Positions 45,751 to 54,161 of a stretch of 64,000 bases of DNA are shown piece by piece. The notes beneath the pieces are model-generated. The model had not been told where the DNA came from. It saw only the letters and a list, made by a program, of their open reading frames with translations, and did not search any database. Within the stretch, counting starts at the first letter, position 1; each line of letters starts with the position of its first letter. Where the stretch lies: the NCBI GenBank assembly GCA_965230535.1, contig OZ246009.1, forward strand, positions 1,240,001 to 1,304,000, read 5' to 3'. This DNA is from JAUILH01 sp965230535 (GTDB lineage: Bacteria > Bacteroidota > Bacteroidia > Flavobacteriales_D > JAUILH01). A program made the translations under genes and the position numbers.

Positions 45751-47802
45751 ATGATCAAGCAACTATTATCCCTGTTATTAATTTGTTCTACTACAGTGCT
45801 TTCGGCCCAAATGAAAGCCGAATTTACGTCCTCTCATGGGTCAGATGATATCAATGATGGTACCATCACCATCAAGGTTACCGGAGGACAAGCTCCATAC
45901 AAATATGTTTGGTCAAAAAAAGAAATCAGCTTTTACCAAACTACGGCAACCGGATTAACTGAAGGTAAAACTTATACCATCACGGTTCATGATGCAACGG
46001 GGGCTAAAAAAGAATTTGAATATGAGTTAGCAGCTGAAACTACTCAGGAAAAAATTAACTCATCTGCTAAACCTGCGGTAGAAGCGGTTGCTGGAGGCGT
46101 TTTCTGGGATCCCTTTGCGGCACTTGGTTTGTACGATCCTACTATCTATATAGATGAAGAAATTATTGGTTCCCCATTTGATGAAGATGAAAACTATTCA
46201 TTAATCGTTTTTGAAAAATGGTTAAACAAAGAGCCTAAAAAAGGAGAGCCAATAGCCTTGTTGACTACCAACGGAGAGCCTTTGCATGTTTATGCACCGG
46301 GAAAAGGAAAGATAGAATCAAAACTACAGCCTGGTGATACTTTAAAGTATGTAGATGCAGAAGGCAATGCTCAAATCTCAGGAATTCAAATTGCAACAAT
46401 CAAATATGATGAACCACAACCTGCAACGGAGGCAAATGGAACAGATAAAGGTGTTGGAATTCCATTAGTTGTTGTTTGGTTGGTAATTGGTGCTGTGTTC
46501 TTTACTATCTACATGAGGTTTGTGAACTTCAGAGGAGCAAAACACGCGATTGAATTGGTGCAGGGTAAATATGATGATCCTAACCATAAGGAAGCTGGAG
46601 AAGTAACGCACTTTCAGGCTTTAACTACAGCCTTGTCTGGGACCGTCGGATTAGGAAATATTGCCAGTGTGGCTATTGCGATAGCTGCCGGTGGACCAGG
46701 AGCTACTTTCTGGATGATTTTGGCCGGACTGCTTGGAATGTCAAGTAAGTTCGTTGAATGTACGCTGGGTGTTAAGTACAGAGAAATTGATGAGGATGAC
46801 GGAGAAGTGCATGGTGGTCCAATGTACTACCTAAGTAAAGGTTTGGCCAAACGAAATATGAAAGGGCTGGGGAAAGTGCTCGCCGCAATTTTTGCAGTGC
46901 TTTGTATTGGAGGATCCTTCGGTGGAGGAAACATGTTCCAGGCTAATCAGGCCTTTGCACAGTTTAAAGAAGTTGCCGGTCTTGACGGAGGTGGATTCTG
47001 GTTTGGAATTGTATTGGCTGTTTTAGTTGGATTTGTGATTATTGGAGGTATCAAAAAAATCGCCAAAGTAACAGACAAAATTGTACCTCTTATGGTAGGA
47101 GTTTACGTTTTGTTTGCCTTGATTATCATCTTCATGAATATTGGAAATATTGGTGATGCTTTCAGTGCTATTTTCAATGGAGCTTTCAACGCAGATGCAC
47201 TTAAGGGAGGTATTTTAGGAGTCTTAATCATTGGTTTCCAAAGAGCTGCATTTTCAAATGAAGCTGGTGTAGGATCTGCATCAATTGCGCACTCGGCTGC
47301 GAAAACAGATGAGCCTGTATCAGAAGGAATTGTTGCGTTGCTAGAGCCTTTCATTGATACGGTTGTGGTTTGTACCATGACAGCATTGGTATTAATCTTT
47401 ACAGGATTCGCTGAAGATACACAAGGCTTAAGCGGTGCCAACCTAACCTCAGCAGCATTTAGTGAGCAGTTCGTTTGGTTCAAATATGTATTGACAATAG
47501 CCATTATGCTATTTGCTTTCTCTACTATGATTTCGTGGTCTTATTATGGATTGAAAGCATGGACTTATTTGTTTGGCAGAACTAAAGCTATGGATATCGC
47601 TTACAAAGTAATGTTCTTAATCTTTGTTGTGTTAGGTGCTTCAATTAGTTTAGGAGCAGTTCTGGAGTTCAGTGATATGATGGTACTCGGAATGGCGTTC
47701 CCAAATATTCTTGGAATGATACTACTCGCGCCGGAAGTAAAGGCCGATATGCAGGATTATTTTGCCCGCATTAAATCCGGAGCCATCAAAAAGTTCAAAT
47801 AA
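45751..47802 (+). CDS. alanine/sodium symporter (AGCS family) with N-terminal SprB-like and lipoyl-like periplasmic domains
   Basis: The C-terminal part (about 237-680) is a sodium-coupled amino-acid symporter of the AGCS family, with GTVGLGNIASVAIAIAAGGP and GATFWM, the repeated GGPMYYLSKGL region and about ten membrane helices. AGCS proteins are usually about 450-550 residues; this one has 683. Residues 1-20 form a signal peptide. Residues 22-95 (DGTITIKVTGGQAPYKYVW, GKTYTITVHDATG) resemble one SprB repeat. Residues 150-220 (IVFEKWLNKEPKKGEPIAL, YAPGKGKIESKLQPGDTL) resemble a biotinyl/lipoyl fold, but TTNG stands where the modified lysine would be. The extra part should face the periplasm. 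It may bind a ligand or a surface partner, but this is inference. Confidence 0.88.
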   Translation: MIKQLLSLLLICSTTVLSAQMKAEFTSSHGSDDINDGTITIKVTGGQAPYKYVWSKKEISFYQTTATGLTEGKTYTITVHDATGAKKEFEYELAAETTQEKINSSAKPAVEAVAGGVFWDPFAALGLYDPTIYIDEEIIGSPFDEDENYSLIVFEKWLNKEPKKGEPIALLTTNGEPLHVYAPGKGKIESKLQPGDTLKYVDAEGNAQISGIQIATIKYDEPQPATEANGTDKGVGIPLVVVWLVIGAVFFTIYMRFVNFRGAKHAIELVQGKYDDPNHKEAGEVTHFQALTTALSGTVGLGNIASVAIAIAAGGPGATFWMILAGLLGMSSKFVECTLGVKYREIDEDDGEVHGGPMYYLSKGLAKRNMKGLGKVLAAIFAVLCIGGSFGGGNMFQANQAFAQFKEVAGLDGGGFWFGIVLAVLVGFVIIGGIKKIAKVTDKIVPLMVGVYVLFALIIIFMNIGNIGDAFSAIFNGAFNADALKGGILGVLIIGFQRAAFSNEAGVGSASIAHSAAKTDEPVSEGIVALLEPFIDTVVVCTMTALVLIFTGFAEDTQGLSGANLTSAAFSEQFVWFKYVLTIAIMLFAFSTMISWSYYGLKAWTYLFGRTKAMDIAYKVMFLIFVVLGASISLGAVLEFSDMMVLGMAFPNILGMILLAPEVKADMQDYFARIKSGAIKKFK

Positions 47803-48773
47803 TGGGCTTCTTTAGAGATTACGCTTATTTCTCTAAAGGTGAAAGAAATGGATTCATCGTCCTTATTGCGGTCATTCTTCTGCTAACGATCTATGTGTTT
47901 TTTAGCAAGCAGTTTGTTCCAAAACCGGAACACAATCCGGAAGTCTATCAAAATTTAAAGTCTCAGTTCGATAAGAACTATGATCCTGCTCTGGCAGAGA
48001 AGGATGGCGACAAAAGACGGAACTATCCAAACTACGATCAGGGTAAATCTAACACAAACAGATACTCTCCAAAACAAAAAAGAACTTTTGCTCCATTCAC
48101 ATTTAACCCCAATGCTGTTAGCCTGGAGGAACTTCAGAAACTGGGCTTTTCCAAAAAGCAAGCTCAATCAATCCTGAATTACAGAGGGAAAGGTGGGCAA
48201 TTCAGAAAACCTGAAGATTTTAAGAAAATGTATGTAGTGAGTGATGAGCATTATGAAAAACTGAAAACCTACATTGTACTTGAAGATAAAAGACAAATTC
48301 ACGAAGAAGAGGCATTTGTAGCTGAAAAAAATGATTCATCTGAAGTTGTAAAGCGCAAAACGACTGTGCCAAACAAGATGGTCGACATCTCTCTGGCTTC
48401 AGAGGAAGAACTAAAAACGGTTAGGGGAATAGGAGAGAAGTTATCCGTTAGAATCGTAAAATACCGGAATATGCTCGGTGGTTTACACAATATCGAACAG
48501 CTCAAAGAAGTATATGGCATCAGTGATGAAAACTACGACTTCATTGCGTCTCAGGTGCAGGCGAGTGCCAAGATCTGGGAATTTGTTGATGTCAATAAAG
48601 CTTTTGCCTCAGAATTAAAGAAACATCCTTACATTAAAACATGGGAATTTGCCAATAAAATTGTCTTTCACAAAAGAAAACACCCTTTCAAAGATTGGGA
48701 AGATTTTCAGAACAAATTACAGCTGGATGAAGAAACAGCTTCAAAACTCAAACCGTATTTAATTTTCGAATAA
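47802..48773 (+). CDS. membrane-anchored helix-hairpin-helix protein (ComEA-like)
   Basis: This 323-residue protein has a single N-terminal membrane helix (about 18-36). Three helix-hairpin-helix units follow: about 103-157 (SLEELQKLGFSKKQAQSILNY), 196-252 (ASEEELKTVRGIGEKLSVRIV, the most canonical with G-I-G) and 262-323. Such units bind DNA without sequence preference in ComEA, the DNA-uptake receptor. A role in DNA uptake is possible but not shown, since no other com gene is present. It overlaps the symporter stop and the apt start by one base each (TAATG), so the three are coupled. Confidence 0.82.
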   Translation: MGFFRDYAYFSKGERNGFIVLIAVILLLTIYVFFSKQFVPKPEHNPEVYQNLKSQFDKNYDPALAEKDGDKRRNYPNYDQGKSNTNRYSPKQKRTFAPFTFNPNAVSLEELQKLGFSKKQAQSILNYRGKGGQFRKPEDFKKMYVVSDEHYEKLKTYIVLEDKRQIHEEEAFVAEKNDSSEVVKRKTTVPNKMVDISLASEEELKTVRGIGEKLSVRIVKYRNMLGGLHNIEQLKEVYGISDENYDFIASQVQASAKIWEFVDVNKAFASELKKHPYIKTWEFANKIVFHKRKHPFKDWEDFQNKLQLDEETASKLKPYLIFE

Positions 48774-49303
48774 TGACCTTAGAATCCAGAATAGAAGAAG
48801 CTATTAGAGATGTAAATGATTTTCCAAAACCCGGAATTGTATTTAAAGACATCACACCCATTATGCAGGATCCGCAATTATGTAATGACATTTGTGAACG
48901 CTTGGCAGAGGACTATAAAAATATGGGAGTAGATGCCATTGCTGGTGTTGAAAGCAGAGGTTTTTTGTTTGGACTGCCTGTTGCAATGAAAATGGGAGTT
49001 CCTTTTATTCTGATCAGGAAAAAAGGGAAATTGCCTTATAAAACAATCTCTTATAAGTACGATTTGGAATATGGTTCAGCAGAAATAGAGATGCACATTG
49101 ATGCTGTTGAAGCAGGCTCGAAAGTTCTCATTCATGATGATTTATTGGCAACCGGAGGTACGGCTATTGCTACTGCAGAACTTATTAAACAGGCCGGAGG
49201 AGAGGTGGCTGGCTTTTCTTTTTTGGTTGAGTTGGGCTTTTTAGATGGTAAAGCAAAACTGGAGTCATATTCCGATCAGATTCTGAGTTTGGTAAGTTAT
49301 TGA
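48773..49303 (+). CDS. apt: adenine phosphoribosyltransferase
   Basis: The enzyme salvages adenine to AMP with PRPP in the cytoplasm. The protein has 176 residues, normal for the family. The PRPP-binding loop is VLIHDDLLATGGTAIAT (about 118-134). The N-terminal IRDVNDFPKPGIVFKDITP and the AGVESRGFLFG segment (about 57-67) are characteristic. It shares one base with the preceding HhH gene and is last in that operon. Confidence 0.96.
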   Translation: MTLESRIEEAIRDVNDFPKPGIVFKDITPIMQDPQLCNDICERLAEDYKNMGVDAIAGVESRGFLFGLPVAMKMGVPFILIRKKGKLPYKTISYKYDLEYGSAEIEMHIDAVEAGSKVLIHDDLLATGGTAIATAELIKQAGGEVAGFSFLVELGFLDGKAKLESYSDQILSLVSY

Positions 49304-49405
49304 TACTTTGGCAATAAAAATCAGATTGAATTACAAGGCTTGCATTTGAATTATTTATAAATTAGCAACCGATCTGAAACAACTAAATTTTACAATCTTA
49401 TATTA

Positions 49406-50545
49406 ATGGATTTTGCGAAAAATGAGAATCAGCAGATGATTGCACAAATGGTGCGTGATTTTGCTGAAAAAGAGATTCGTCCAAAGATGATGGAGTGGGA
49501 CGAAAGTCAGGAATTCCCTGTAGAAGTATTCAAGAAATTAGGAGAGCTCGGGTTAATGGGCGTTTTCGTTCCGGAAGAATATGGAGGATCAGGATTTGGT
49601 TACTTTGAATATATCACGGTAATTGAAGAAGTAGCTAAAGTGTGTGGCTCAATTGGTCTTTCTGTAGCGGCTCATAATTCACTTTGTACCGGACATATTT
49701 ATTACCACGGAAGTGAAGAGCAAAAGAAAAAGTGGTTGCCGAAATTGGCTTCTGCAGAATGGATAGGTGCATGGGGCCTGACAGAAACCAACACGGGTTC
49801 TGATGCGGGAGGCATGATGACCACTGCTGTTCAGGACGGAGACCATTGGGTAATCAATGGGTCGAAAAACTTCATTACTCATGGTAAATCTTCAAATATT
49901 GCTGTGGTGATAGTTAGAACCGGTGAGAAAGGAGATTCTCATGGTATGACAGCTTTTGCAATTGAAAAAGGAACGCCTGGGTTTACACATGGTAAAAAAG
50001 AAGATAAACTGGGGATGCGTGCCTCAGAAACAACAGAACTTATTTTCGACAACTGTAGAGTGCATAAAGACAATGTACTTGGTGAAGTTGGAGAAGGCTT
50101 TATTCAGGCCATGAAAGTATTGGATGGTGGAAGAATTTCTATCGGAGCTTTGGCCTTGGGAATAGCTAAAGGTGCTTACGAAAGTGCTTTGAAATATGCA
50201 AAGGAAAGAGAGCAGTTTGGAAAACCAATTGCACATTTCCAGGGCATTGCTTTCAAATTAGCAGATATGGCTACTGAAATTGAAGCAGCTGAATTGTTGT
50301 TATACCAGGCAGCAGATATGAAGAACAAAGGTGTGCCTATGACGACTGAATCGGCTATGGCAAAATACTATGCTTCAGAAGTATCTGTGAGATGTGCAAC
50401 GGAAGCCGTTCAGATCTTTGGTGGATATGGTTATACTAAAGAATTCCCTGCAGAGAAATACTATAGAGATTCTAAATTGTGTACCATCGGAGAAGGAACA
50501 TCAGAAATTCAAAAATTGGTCATTGCCAGAAATATTCTAAAATAG
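49406..50545 (+). CDS. acyl-CoA dehydrogenase
   Basis: This FAD enzyme of fatty-acid or branched-chain acyl-CoA oxidation has 379 residues, the usual length. FAD and substrate segments are WGLTETNTGSDAGGM (about 128) and WVINGSKNFITHG. The catalytic base lies in IGEGTSEIQ (Glu363), the position used by short- and medium-chain and butyryl-CoA enzymes. The ending LVIARNILK is typical. Chain-length preference cannot be set from sequence alone. It stands alone, about 100 bases after apt. Confidence 0.94.
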   Translation: MDFAKNENQQMIAQMVRDFAEKEIRPKMMEWDESQEFPVEVFKKLGELGLMGVFVPEEYGGSGFGYFEYITVIEEVAKVCGSIGLSVAAHNSLCTGHIYYHGSEEQKKKWLPKLASAEWIGAWGLTETNTGSDAGGMMTTAVQDGDHWVINGSKNFITHGKSSNIAVVIVRTGEKGDSHGMTAFAIEKGTPGFTHGKKEDKLGMRASETTELIFDNCRVHKDNVLGEVGEGFIQAMKVLDGGRISIGALALGIAKGAYESALKYAKEREQFGKPIAHFQGIAFKLADMATEIEAAELLLYQAADMKNKGVPMTTESAMAKYYASEVSVRCATEAVQIFGGYGYTKEFPAEKYYRDSKLCTIGEGTSEIQKLVIARNILK

Positions 50546-50546
50546 T

Positions 50547-50576
50547 TTTGTAAAGACGGCGAATTGACTACATTTG
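50547..50576 (+). promoter_or_regulatory. Bacteroidota promoter of rpsU
   Basis: TTTG (50547-50550), an 18-base spacer and TACATTTG (50569-50576) form a perfect match to the -33/-7 elements. Confidence 0.85.
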
Positions 50577-50592
50577 CAGTCCCAAAAAACTT

Positions 50593-50602
50593 AAAGGAGG
50601 TG
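50593..50602 (+). promoter_or_regulatory. strong Shine-Dalgarno sequence of rpsU
   Basis: AAAGGAGGTG lies seven bases before the ATG at 50610 and complements the 16S 3' end. In Flavobacterium johnsoniae, bS21 helps hide the anti-Shine-Dalgarno sequence, and the strong site on rpsU serves bS21 autocontrol. The same device is likely here. Confidence 0.85.
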
Positions 50603-50609
50603 TTTTATT

Positions 50610-50801
50610 ATGTTAATAGTACCAATTAAAGAAGGAGAAAATATAGAAAGGGCGCTTAAAAAGTATAAGAAGAAGTTCGAAAGAACTGGCGTTATAAAAG
50701 AACTTAGAGCTCGTCAGCAATTCACGAAGAAATCTGTTTTAAGAAGACAGGAGATCATCAAAGCTGAGTACGTTCAGAAGTTAAGAGAGCAAGAAGATTA
50801 A
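50610..50801 (+). CDS. rpsU: 30S ribosomal protein bS21
   Basis: This 63-residue basic protein begins with the bS21 signature PIKEGENIERALKKYKKKFER. It binds near the 3' end of 16S rRNA. In Bacteroidota it helps mask the anti-Shine-Dalgarno sequence together with bS18 and bS6. It has its own promoter, an exceptionally good Shine-Dalgarno sequence and a terminator that runs up to the xerC/D start. Confidence 0.96.
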   Translation: MLIVPIKEGENIERALKKYKKKFERTGVIKELRARQQFTKKSVLRRQEIIKAEYVQKLREQED

Positions 50802-50824
50802 ACCTTTCTTATCAAAATACGTAG

Positions 50825-50850
50825 AGGGATCATAATTGATCCCTTTTTTT
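50825..50850 (+). terminator. rho-independent terminator of rpsU
   Basis: AGGGATCA (50825-50832) pairs with TGATCCCT (50837-50844), followed by seven T ending directly at the ATG of the recombinase gene. Some read-through probably feeds xerC/D and hpf. Confidence 0.88.
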
Positions 50851-51726
50851 ATGCTCGATAAGTTCATAGACTACCTAAAGTTCGAAAAGCGTTATTCAAA
50901 GCACACCATTACTGCTTACACCAAAGACCTGTCTCAGTTCTACGCTTTTATAGAATCGCATAAAATAAAACCTGAGGCTGCAAACCATTCCCTTATCCGC
51001 TCCTGGATGGTAGAATTGATAGAAGGTGGGGTGTCCAATCGCTCGGTTAACAGAAAACTGGCCAGCCTTAGGACATATTACAAATTCATCTTGAAGCAAG
51101 GCGTGAGAAACGACAACCCAATGCTCAAGGTTACGGCTCCCAAGATGAAAAAATCCTTGCCAAGCTTTGTCGAGCATTCTGCAATGGATAAAATGCAGGT
51201 CAATCATGAAGAAATCTTTTCTGAGGATTATGCGGGGCAAAGAGATCGGTTGATAGTGGAGTTGTTCTATCAGACGGGAATGCGTTTATCTGAACTAATC
51301 GGTATCCGGACCCAGGATCTTAAGCAAGACACCATACTTGTTACAGGTAAAAGAAACAAGCAGAGAATGGTGCCAATATCTCATGAATTAAAACAACAAA
51401 TCTCCCGATATCTCGTTTTAAAAGAAGAACAGGGTTGGAAAAATAAGGAAGAATTAATTCTGACCAATAGGGGTGAAAAACTCTACCAAAAATTTGTTTA
51501 TCGCACGGTAAATAATTATCTTGGTAAGGTAACGAGTGTGACTAAAAGAAGTCCGCATGTACTCAGACATACCTTTGCAACGCATATGCTCAACAATGGA
51601 GCAAGCTTAGATGCGATTAAGGAAATATTAGGACATGCTAATCTTGCAGCGACACAAGTATACACCCATAACACAATTACTAAACTTAAACAGGTGCATC
51701 AAAGAGCTCATCCGAGAGGCGCCTAA
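50851..51726 (+). CDS. XerC/XerD-type tyrosine recombinase
   Basis: This site-specific recombinase probably resolves chromosome dimers at dif; it has 291 residues from the ATG at 50851. An in-frame TTG at 50836 lies in the terminator stem and was rejected as start. The N-terminal SAM-like core-binding domain spans about 1-90. Catalytic residues are Arg145 (GMRLSELIG), Lys167 (VTGKRNKQR), His236 and Arg239 (SPHVLRHTFATHML), His262 (ILGHANLAATQVY) and Tyr271. All are intact. No integron or mobile element surrounds it, and the housekeeping context (rpsU, hpf, tuf) fits a chromosomal Xer protein. Confidence 0.93.
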   Translation: MLDKFIDYLKFEKRYSKHTITAYTKDLSQFYAFIESHKIKPEAANHSLIRSWMVELIEGGVSNRSVNRKLASLRTYYKFILKQGVRNDNPMLKVTAPKMKKSLPSFVEHSAMDKMQVNHEEIFSEDYAGQRDRLIVELFYQTGMRLSELIGIRTQDLKQDTILVTGKRNKQRMVPISHELKQQISRYLVLKEEQGWKNKEELILTNRGEKLYQKFVYRTVNNYLGKVTSVTKRSPHVLRHTFATHMLNNGASLDAIKEILGHANLAATQVYTHNTITKLKQVHQRAHPRGA

Positions 51727-51732
51727 AAAAAC

Positions 51733-51740
51733 AAGGAGGT
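51733..51740 (+). promoter_or_regulatory. strong Shine-Dalgarno sequence of hpf
   Basis: AAGGAGGT lies four bases before the ATG at 51745. Such sites are rare in this window, and the nearest other strong one is that of rpsU, about 1.1 kb upstream. Confidence 0.75.
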
Positions 51741-51744
51741 CATC

Positions 51745-52041
51745 ATGAATGTAAAGGTTCATTCAATTCACTTTGACGCAGACGTCAAATTAATCGAGTT
51801 TGTAGAAGGAAAGTTGGGAAAACTAAATCAGTTCTTCGATAATATTGTAGTAGGAGAAGTGTTTTTAAGATTAGATAAGTCCAGTGACATGGACAATAAA
51901 GTCACAGAAATTAGATTAGCCATGCCAGGTAAAGAGTTGTTTGCTAAAAAGCAGTGTAAGTCTTTTGAAGAGGCTACGGATTTAGCAGTAGACGCTTTAA
52001 AACGTCAGGTTAAAAGGTATAAGGCTAAGAAGAGAGCATAG
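51745..52041 (+). CDS. hpf: ribosome hibernation-promoting factor, short HPF/RaiA family
   Basis: This 98-residue protein has the beta-alpha-beta-beta-beta-alpha pattern of HPF/RaiA (VKVHSIHFDADVKLIEFVEGKLGKL, RLDKSSDMDNKVTEIRLAMPG, CKSFEEATDLAVDALKRQVKRYK). It binds the small ribosomal subunit and stores inactive ribosomes in slow growth. It lacks the long-HPF C-terminal dimerisation domain. It lies 18 bases after xerC/D on the same transcript and has a strong Shine-Dalgarno sequence. Confidence 0.93.
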   Translation: MNVKVHSIHFDADVKLIEFVEGKLGKLNQFFDNIVVGEVFLRLDKSSDMDNKVTEIRLAMPGKELFAKKQCKSFEEATDLAVDALKRQVKRYKAKKRA

Positions 52042-52062
52042 CTCAATTAACATTTAATTAAA

Positions 52063-52096
52063 AAAAAGGCCCGGCAAAGATGTCGGGCCTTTTTTA
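52063..52096 (+). terminator. rho-independent terminator of hpf
   Basis: AGGCCCGGCA (52067-52076) pairs, with one wobble, with TGTCGGGCCT (52081-52090), followed by a T-run. Confidence 0.92.
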
Positions 52097-52194
52097 TTTT
52101 CTTATTTTTGCCCCCGATTTATGAAAGGCTTGTAAGCAAGCGATCAGCTTGAGAAAAAAAGTCAAAAAAAACGCGAATAATTTTTTTGATTTTT

Positions 52195-52225
52195 TTTGTG
52201 GTAATTCAAATCTTTTATACATTTG
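52195..52225 (+). promoter_or_regulatory. Bacteroidota promoter of the tRNA-tuf operon
   Basis: TTTG (52195-52198), a 19-base spacer and TACATTTG (52218-52225) match the consensus perfectly. A T-run precedes the -33 element. The first tRNA begins about 60 bases later. Confidence 0.88.
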
Positions 52226-52287
52226 CAAACCCTTAACGAAGGGGTCTGCTTTTATAAAGTAGATAACTAATTGAAAAACTGTAGTTT

Positions 52288-52360
52288 GCCATTGTAGCTC
52301 AGTTGGTAGAGCAGCTGATTTGTAATCAGCCGGTCGGCGGTTCGAGTCCGTTCAATGGCT
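52288..52360 (+). tRNA. tRNA-Thr (anticodon TGT)
   Basis: It is a 73-base cloverleaf. Acceptor GCCATTG pairs with CAATGGC. The anticodon arm is GCTGA-TTTGTAA-TCAGC. GGTTCGAGTCC forms the T arm. CCA is not encoded. Confidence 0.97.
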
Positions 52361-52369
52361 CAAAAGGAT

Positions 52370-52452
52370 GGGGAGATACTCAAGCGGCCAACGAGGACAG
52401 ACTGTAAATCTGTTGGTTTTTACCTTCGCAGGTTCGAATCCTGCTCTCCCCA
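52370..52452 (+). tRNA. tRNA-Tyr (anticodon GTA)
   Basis: It is an 83-base class II tRNA with a long variable arm. Acceptor GGGGAGA pairs with TCTCCCC. The anticodon loop is ACTGTAAAT with GTA. The T arm is GCAGGTTCGAATCCTGC. Confidence 0.97.
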
Positions 52453-52485
52453 CACTAGTTGAAAGCAAACAGAAAAAAATTAAAA

Positions 52486-52559
<74 letters not shown>

Positions 52560-52575
52560 TTTTACAGTTTTTTGT

Positions 52576-52647
52576 GCCTTTGTAGCTCAGGGGTAGAGCG
52601 TTTCCTTGGTAAGGAAGAGGTCACGGGTTCAATTCCCGTCAAAGGCT
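52576..52647 (+). tRNA. tRNA-Thr (anticodon GGT)
   Basis: It is a 72-base cloverleaf. Acceptor GCCTTTG pairs with CAAAGGC. The anticodon loop TTGGTAA holds GGT. The Thr-Tyr-Gly-Thr-tuf order is the same as in the thrU-tyrU-glyT-thrT-tufB operon of Escherichia coli. Confidence 0.97.
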
Positions 52648-52736
52648 CAAGTAACAAGAAGGCAAGTGAAGTTGATTAAGCAAAGCATTTTTATTTAAAT
52701 AAGTATATAATATAAACTAACAAATACCTGACAAAA

Positions 52737-53918
52737 ATGGCAAAAGAGAATTTCGAACGATCCAAGCCGCACGTGAATATCGGTACGATTGGACACGTAG
52801 ATCACGGTAAGACTACATTAACTGCTGCTATTTCTACAGTATTAGCTAACGCAGGTCTTGCTGAGAAAAGAGATTTTGATATGATTGATAACGCTCCTGA
52901 AGAGAAGGAGAGAGGGATCACGATCAACACATCTCACATTGAATATGAAACTGAAAACCGTCACTATGCTCACGTTGACTGTCCTGGTCACGCCGATTAC
53001 GTAAAGAACATGGTAACTGGTGCTGCACAAATGGATGGAGCTATCCTTGTATGTGCTGCTACTGATGGTCCTATGCCTCAAACTAGAGAGCATATCTTAT
53101 TATCTCGTCAGGTAAACGTTCCTAGAATCGTTGTATTCATGAATAAAGTGGATATGGTTGACGATGAAGAGCTTTTAGAGCTTGTAGAAATGGAATTGTC
53201 TGATTTGTTAGATTCTTACGGATACAACGACACTCCAATCATTAAAGGGTCTGCTCTTGGTGGATTGAATGGTGATCAGAAGTGGGTTGATTCTGTAATG
53301 GAATTGATGAAGACTGTTGATGAGTGGATTGAAACTCCGGAAAGAGATACTGAGAAGCCTTTCTTGATGTCTGTTGAGGATGTATTCTCTATTACTGGTC
53401 GTGGTACTGTTGCTACAGGAGCGATCGAAACTGGTATCGTTAACACAGGTGATGTTGTTGATATCGTTGGTCTTCAGGACGAAAAAATGTCTTCTACCGT
53501 AACTGGTGTTGAGATGTTTAGAAAGATTTTGGATGAAGGTAGAGCTGGTGAAAACGTAGGTCTTCTTTTGAGAGGTATTGAAAAAACTGACATCAAAAGA
53601 GGAATGGTAATCGCTAAGCCTGATTCAATCACACCACACAAAACTTTCAAAGCTGAGGTTTATATCCTTAAGAAAGAAGAAGGTGGTCGTCACACGCCAT
53701 TCCACAATAAGTACAGACCTCAATTCTACTTGAGAACACTAGATGTAACTGGTGAGATCGAATTGGAAGCTGGAAGAGAAATGGTAATGCCAGGTGACAA
53801 CGTTACAATTACTGTAAAACTAATTACTCCGGTAGCGATGGACAAAGGTCTAAGATTCGCGATCAGAGAAGGTGGTAGAACAGTTGGAGCTGGTCAGGTA
53901 ACAGAGATTATTGAGTAA
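52737..53918 (+). CDS. tuf: elongation factor Tu
   Basis: This GTPase delivers aminoacyl-tRNA to the ribosome. It has 393 residues, with G1 GHVDHGKTTLT, G3 DCPGHADYVKNM and G4 NKVDMVDD, and the C-terminal beta-barrel domains are complete (ending GAGQVTEIIE). It is the last gene of the tRNA operon and is preceded by an A-rich leader without Shine-Dalgarno sequence. Confidence 0.98.
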   Translation: MAKENFERSKPHVNIGTIGHVDHGKTTLTAAISTVLANAGLAEKRDFDMIDNAPEEKERGITINTSHIEYETENRHYAHVDCPGHADYVKNMVTGAAQMDGAILVCAATDGPMPQTREHILLSRQVNVPRIVVFMNKVDMVDDEELLELVEMELSDLLDSYGYNDTPIIKGSALGGLNGDQKWVDSVMELMKTVDEWIETPERDTEKPFLMSVEDVFSITGRGTVATGAIETGIVNTGDVVDIVGLQDEKMSSTVTGVEMFRKILDEGRAGENVGLLLRGIEKTDIKRGMVIAKPDSITPHKTFKAEVYILKKEEGGRHTPFHNKYRPQFYLRTLDVTGEIELEAGREMVMPGDNVTITVKLITPVAMDKGLRFAIREGGRTVGAGQVTEIIE

Positions 53919-53943
53919 TCTCATTGATATAGTTTAATAGTGA

Positions 53944-53974
53944 AAGGACTCCTGCTTATGCGGGAATCCTTTTA
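53944..53974 (+). terminator. terminator after tuf
   Basis: AAGGACTCCTGC (53944-53955) pairs with GCGGGAATCCTT (53960-53971) with one mismatch and one wobble, followed by a short T-run. The T-run is weak, so some read-through into tRNA-Trp is possible. Confidence 0.6.
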
Positions 53975-54069
53975 CTTGTAATATAAAAAGGGTTTCCTTC
54001 CCATGATGTCAATCAAAAAAGGAATTGAAATATTTGAAGGTAAAGATGAGGCTAACACCTTGTCAGGAT

Positions 54070-54142
54070 ACGGGCGTAGCTCAGTTGGTAGAGCAGTGGT
54101 CTCCAAAACCAAAGGTCGTGAGTTCGAATCTTACCGCCCGTG
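54070..54142 (+). tRNA. tRNA-Trp (anticodon CCA)
   Basis: It is a 73-base cloverleaf. Acceptor ACGGGCG pairs with CGCCCGT, with discriminator G. The anticodon loop CTCCAAA holds CCA. It lies 20 bases before secE and probably shares its transcript, an arrangement found in many bacteria. Confidence 0.97.
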
Positions 54143-54161
54143 CAAGTAAAACGAAAGAAAC

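Noticed and set aside
50836..50850. Upstream TTG start for the Xer recombinase
   Set aside because: It lies in the rpsU terminator stem and T-run and would add MIPFF; the ATG at 50851 gives the normal Xer N-terminus.
50851..51726. Tyrosine recombinase as sign of an integrative element
   Set aside because: There are no attachment-site repeats, relaxase, transposition or phage genes nearby. It sits among ribosome genes and looks like a chromosomal XerC/D. The tRNA genes 0.6 kb away are intact with no duplicated 3' ends.
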